From the NCBI GenBank assembly GCA_019658985.1, contig JAIFWS010000039.1, forward strand, positions 1-7,391: a DNA stretch of 7,391 nt. The letters run 5' to 3'. This DNA comes from Candidatus Parcubacteria bacterium (GTDB taxonomy: Bacteria; Patescibacteriota; Minisyncoccia; Minisyncoccales; Staskawiczbacteraceae). A model generated the notes under the pieces. That model was given only the letters and a program-made list of their open reading frames with translations, was not told the origin of the DNA and did no database searches. This document shows positions 6,212 to 7,391 of this stretch, in pieces. Numbering within the stretch: the first letter of the stretch is position 1; every line of letters begins with the position of its first letter. The translations under genes were made by a program, and so were the position numbers.

Positions 6212-7177
6212 TTAGATTTCCATTAATAATATCTCCAATGCCAATTTCGGGCTCGCATTGGTAAACGATAACTGCCGGTGTAATTTTTCTATCAATGAAA
6301 TAATCTTTTTCAATTTTTCCAGCGAATACGGCTGATGCTTCCCTTCAGCTACCCCAATATTTTCCAGCATCAGATTCCTGAAATACCGCTGCAATACCTT
6401 CAAGATAACATTAATATTGTTACCTTCCAAATTCGCCTTCTTGGCATAATTAAATTTGGCAGCCAGCTCCGAACCCATAACCGGCAATAACTCCCTTAAT
6501 ACCTGCTGTTCTTCTGATGTGGCAGCATAAACTTCCAGCGGAAAGAACGTAATCGTCTGGCAGCGGGAAACAACGGTCGGCAATAATATTTCGGGCTTGG
6601 AACAAATAAATATAATCAGAGTCTTGCCTTTCGGCTCTTCCAACGTCTTCAAGAAACAATGCTGGGCTTCGGTATTTAATCGCTCGGCATTATTAATGAT
6701 TACCGCCTTATATCCTCCATAATACGATGTCAGGCTCAAGAAATTGTTAATCTGCCGGACCTGCGCCACATCAATCTCCATCATATCTTTCTCATTCTTG
6801 ATGGAAGATTCGCTGTTAATGGAATTAATGACCAGTAAATCCGGAAACTGCTCTTTTTCAATTAGCTGGCAATTAATACATTTCCGGCAGGGCTTCTCTG
6901 TCATCACACGCTTGTCATCCCCGGCTGTGACCGGGGATCCAGAGTGTTTTTCGGACTCACCCTGGATTCCCGCTTTGCCACCTTCGCCAGAGGCTTCGGC
7001 GGGCCGCAGCGCGGGAATGACAACCGCTGAAAATCCTGAGCAGTTTAAAAATTTTATCAACTCTTTAGCCGCCGCTTTCTTGCCAATCCCCTCCTGCCCC
7101 GAAAATAAATACGCATGGCCGAGATTCCCATGCTCAAATTTTGATGTTAAAAATTCCAGCTGTTTTTTATGCCCCAT
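6212..7177 (-). CDS. holB: DNA polymerase III delta' subunit, carrying an in-frame palindromic insertion
   Basis: Delta' is the rigid stator of the clamp loader (delta, delta', tau/gamma) that places the sliding clamp on DNA. The AAA+ features of the 321-aa protein are: Walker A-like GQEGIGKK (27-34), zinc module with Cys46 and CRKCINC (97-103), a Walker B-equivalent stretch KAVIINNAERLNTEAQ (157-172), the family motif FLKTLEEP (175-182), and sensor/Arg-finger segment PTVVSRCQTITF with SRC (204-206). A C-terminal helical domain follows (about 225-321). The oddity is that Cys46 and Cys97 are about 50 residues apart, against 8 in E. coli HolB. The excess is a translated palindromic element (see repeat entry). 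Removing 42 residues (52-93) restores a spacing of 8. The reading frame is open throughout, so the gene is probably functional. It lies 10 bp after the partial mreB. Confidence 0.92.
   Translation of the reverse strand: MGHKKQLEFLTSKFEHGNLGHAYLFSGQEGIGKKAAAKELIKFLNCSGFSAVVIPALRPAEASGEGGKAGIQGESEKHSGSPVTAGDDKRVMTEKPCRKCINCQLIEKEQFPDLLVINSINSESSIKNEKDMMEIDVAQVRQINNFLSLTSYYGGYKAVIINNAERLNTEAQHCFLKTLEEPKGKTLIIFICSKPEILLPTVVSRCQTITFFPLEVYAATSEEQQVLRELLPVMGSELAAKFNYAKKANLEGNNINVILKVLQRYFRNLMLENIGVAEGKHQPYSLEKLKKIISLIEKLHRQLSFTNASPKLALEILLMEI
6913..7022. repeat. Composite palindromic repeat element inserted in holB
   Basis: The element is bounded by TGTCAT (6913-6918) and ATGACA (7017-7022). Its two halves are inverted copies of one unit. 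Each half has the form TGTCAT-(C/T)CCCGS...SGGGA-TCCAG and is itself a hairpin: CCCCGG / CCGGGG around CTGTGA (6919-6936), and TTCCCGC / GCGGGAA around a longer spacer (6967-7017). The halves are joined by ATCCAG (6937-6942) and CTGGAT (6962-6967). A further TGTCATC at 6899-6905 repeats the left end, so the true insertion may run 6899-7024, which is 126 bp or 42 codons. The translated core, read on the minus strand, includes the strings VIPA...KAGIQ and SGSPVTAGDD. I recall these from dispersed palindromic repeats in other genomes but could not check this. No transposase is present, so it would be a non-autonomous element. Confidence 0.85.
6978..7002 (-). repeat. Secondary hairpin nested in the palindromic element
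   Basis: Within the loop of the right half, the coding strand folds into a 5-bp stem (one G-T wobble), a symmetrical GAA/GAA internal loop, a 3-bp GCC/GGC stem and a TCT loop. The GAA/GAA loop could form sheared purine pairs in RNA. On the plus strand the wobble becomes an A-C mismatch, so the coding-strand RNA folds better. It encodes the PAEASGEG stretch and looks like a second repeat nested in the first. Confidence 0.55.
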
Positions 7178-7187
7178 AAACTCAAAA

Positions 7188-7391
7188 TCACTTTTTGCTC
7201 ATCACCACTTTTTTGTACTCTTCCAAATGCTCAAGCACCGTTCCGGTTCCTTTAATCACGCAGAATAAAGGTTCGTCCGCGATAAAGCACGGTACGCCGG
7301 AAGACTGTGCTACTAGTTCATTGATTTTAGGCAACAGCGCTCCCCCGCCCGCCATAATAATTCCTTTGTTCATGATATCCGCGGAAACCCC
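7188..7391 (-). CDS. mreB: MreB, second paralog (C-terminal 67 residues; 5' part outside window)
   Basis: Only the last 67 codons are present, entering at the right edge as GVSADIMNKGIIMAGGGALL. This is the MreB adenosine-binding loop (MAGGGALL), followed by the conserved C-terminal DEPLFCVIKGTGTVLEH and the short tail EEYKKVVMSKK. The frame is open to the window edge, so an internal ATG at 7373 is not the start. At matching positions it differs from the complete mreB (MNKGIIMAGGGALL against MTNGIYLAGGGSLL; EPLFCVIKGTG against DPLTSVVRGSG), so they are separate paralogs rather than a recent duplication. The tail is shorter and more basic than that of the other copy. It lies 10 bp upstream of holB and probably shares its transcript. 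Confidence 0.93.
   Translation of the reverse strand, partial: GVSADIMNKGIIMAGGGALLPKINELVAQSSGVPCFIADEPLFCVIKGTGTVLEHLEEYKKVVMSKK

Noticed and set aside
6744..7268. Long plus-strand open frame opposite holB
   Set aside because: It is the mirror of holB and of its palindromic element, is low in recognisable domain features, and has no supporting start signals.

Overview
The window looks like a piece of a small-genome, probably uncultivated bacterium, most plausibly Candidatus Patescibacteria (CPR, Parcubacteria-like). This is an inference from several cues. Core genes are tightly packed with 4-bp overlaps or 10-30 bp gaps. The minus-strand genes almost entirely lack Shine-Dalgarno sites. The ProRS is very short. 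The frr-rseP-proS order is kept without the uppS, cdsA and dxr genes that often lie between frr and rseP. There are two different MreB proteins. TGA is a normal stop (proS, the partial mreB, the 63-aa gene), which argues against the TGA=Gly code of Gracilibacteria and Absconditabacteria.

Layout, read along the minus strand from the right edge. A core operon runs from 7391 down to 2150: the C-terminus of a first MreB (cut by the window edge), holB (clamp-loader delta'), frr (ribosome recycling factor), rseP (site-2 protease), proS (prolyl-tRNA synthetase) and a second, full-length mreB. It ends in a perfect hairpin terminator. Further on, a second minus-strand operon, gatC-gatA (two subunits of the Asp/Glu-tRNA amidotransferase), starts at a promoter that appears to give a leaderless mRNA and runs off the left edge. 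Together these genes cover cell shape, replication, translation, tRNA charging and membrane proteolysis.

Between the two operons, on the plus strand (about 1221-2114), lie two monocistronic units that look different from everything around them. Each has a TTGACA -35, a strong Shine-Dalgarno site, one small gene of unrecognised function (63 and 147 aa) and a rho-independent terminator. By hand count of sampled lines they are about 60% G+C, against about 35-52% in sampled lines of the core genes. They are the best candidates here for something undescribed.

The other notable object is a composite palindromic element inside holB. It adds about 42 codons in frame, between the first cysteine and the CxxCxxC of the delta' zinc module, in the manner of Rickettsia palindromic elements. 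No RNA gene, CRISPR array or transposase was seen, and no stretch over 300 bases lacks a gene.
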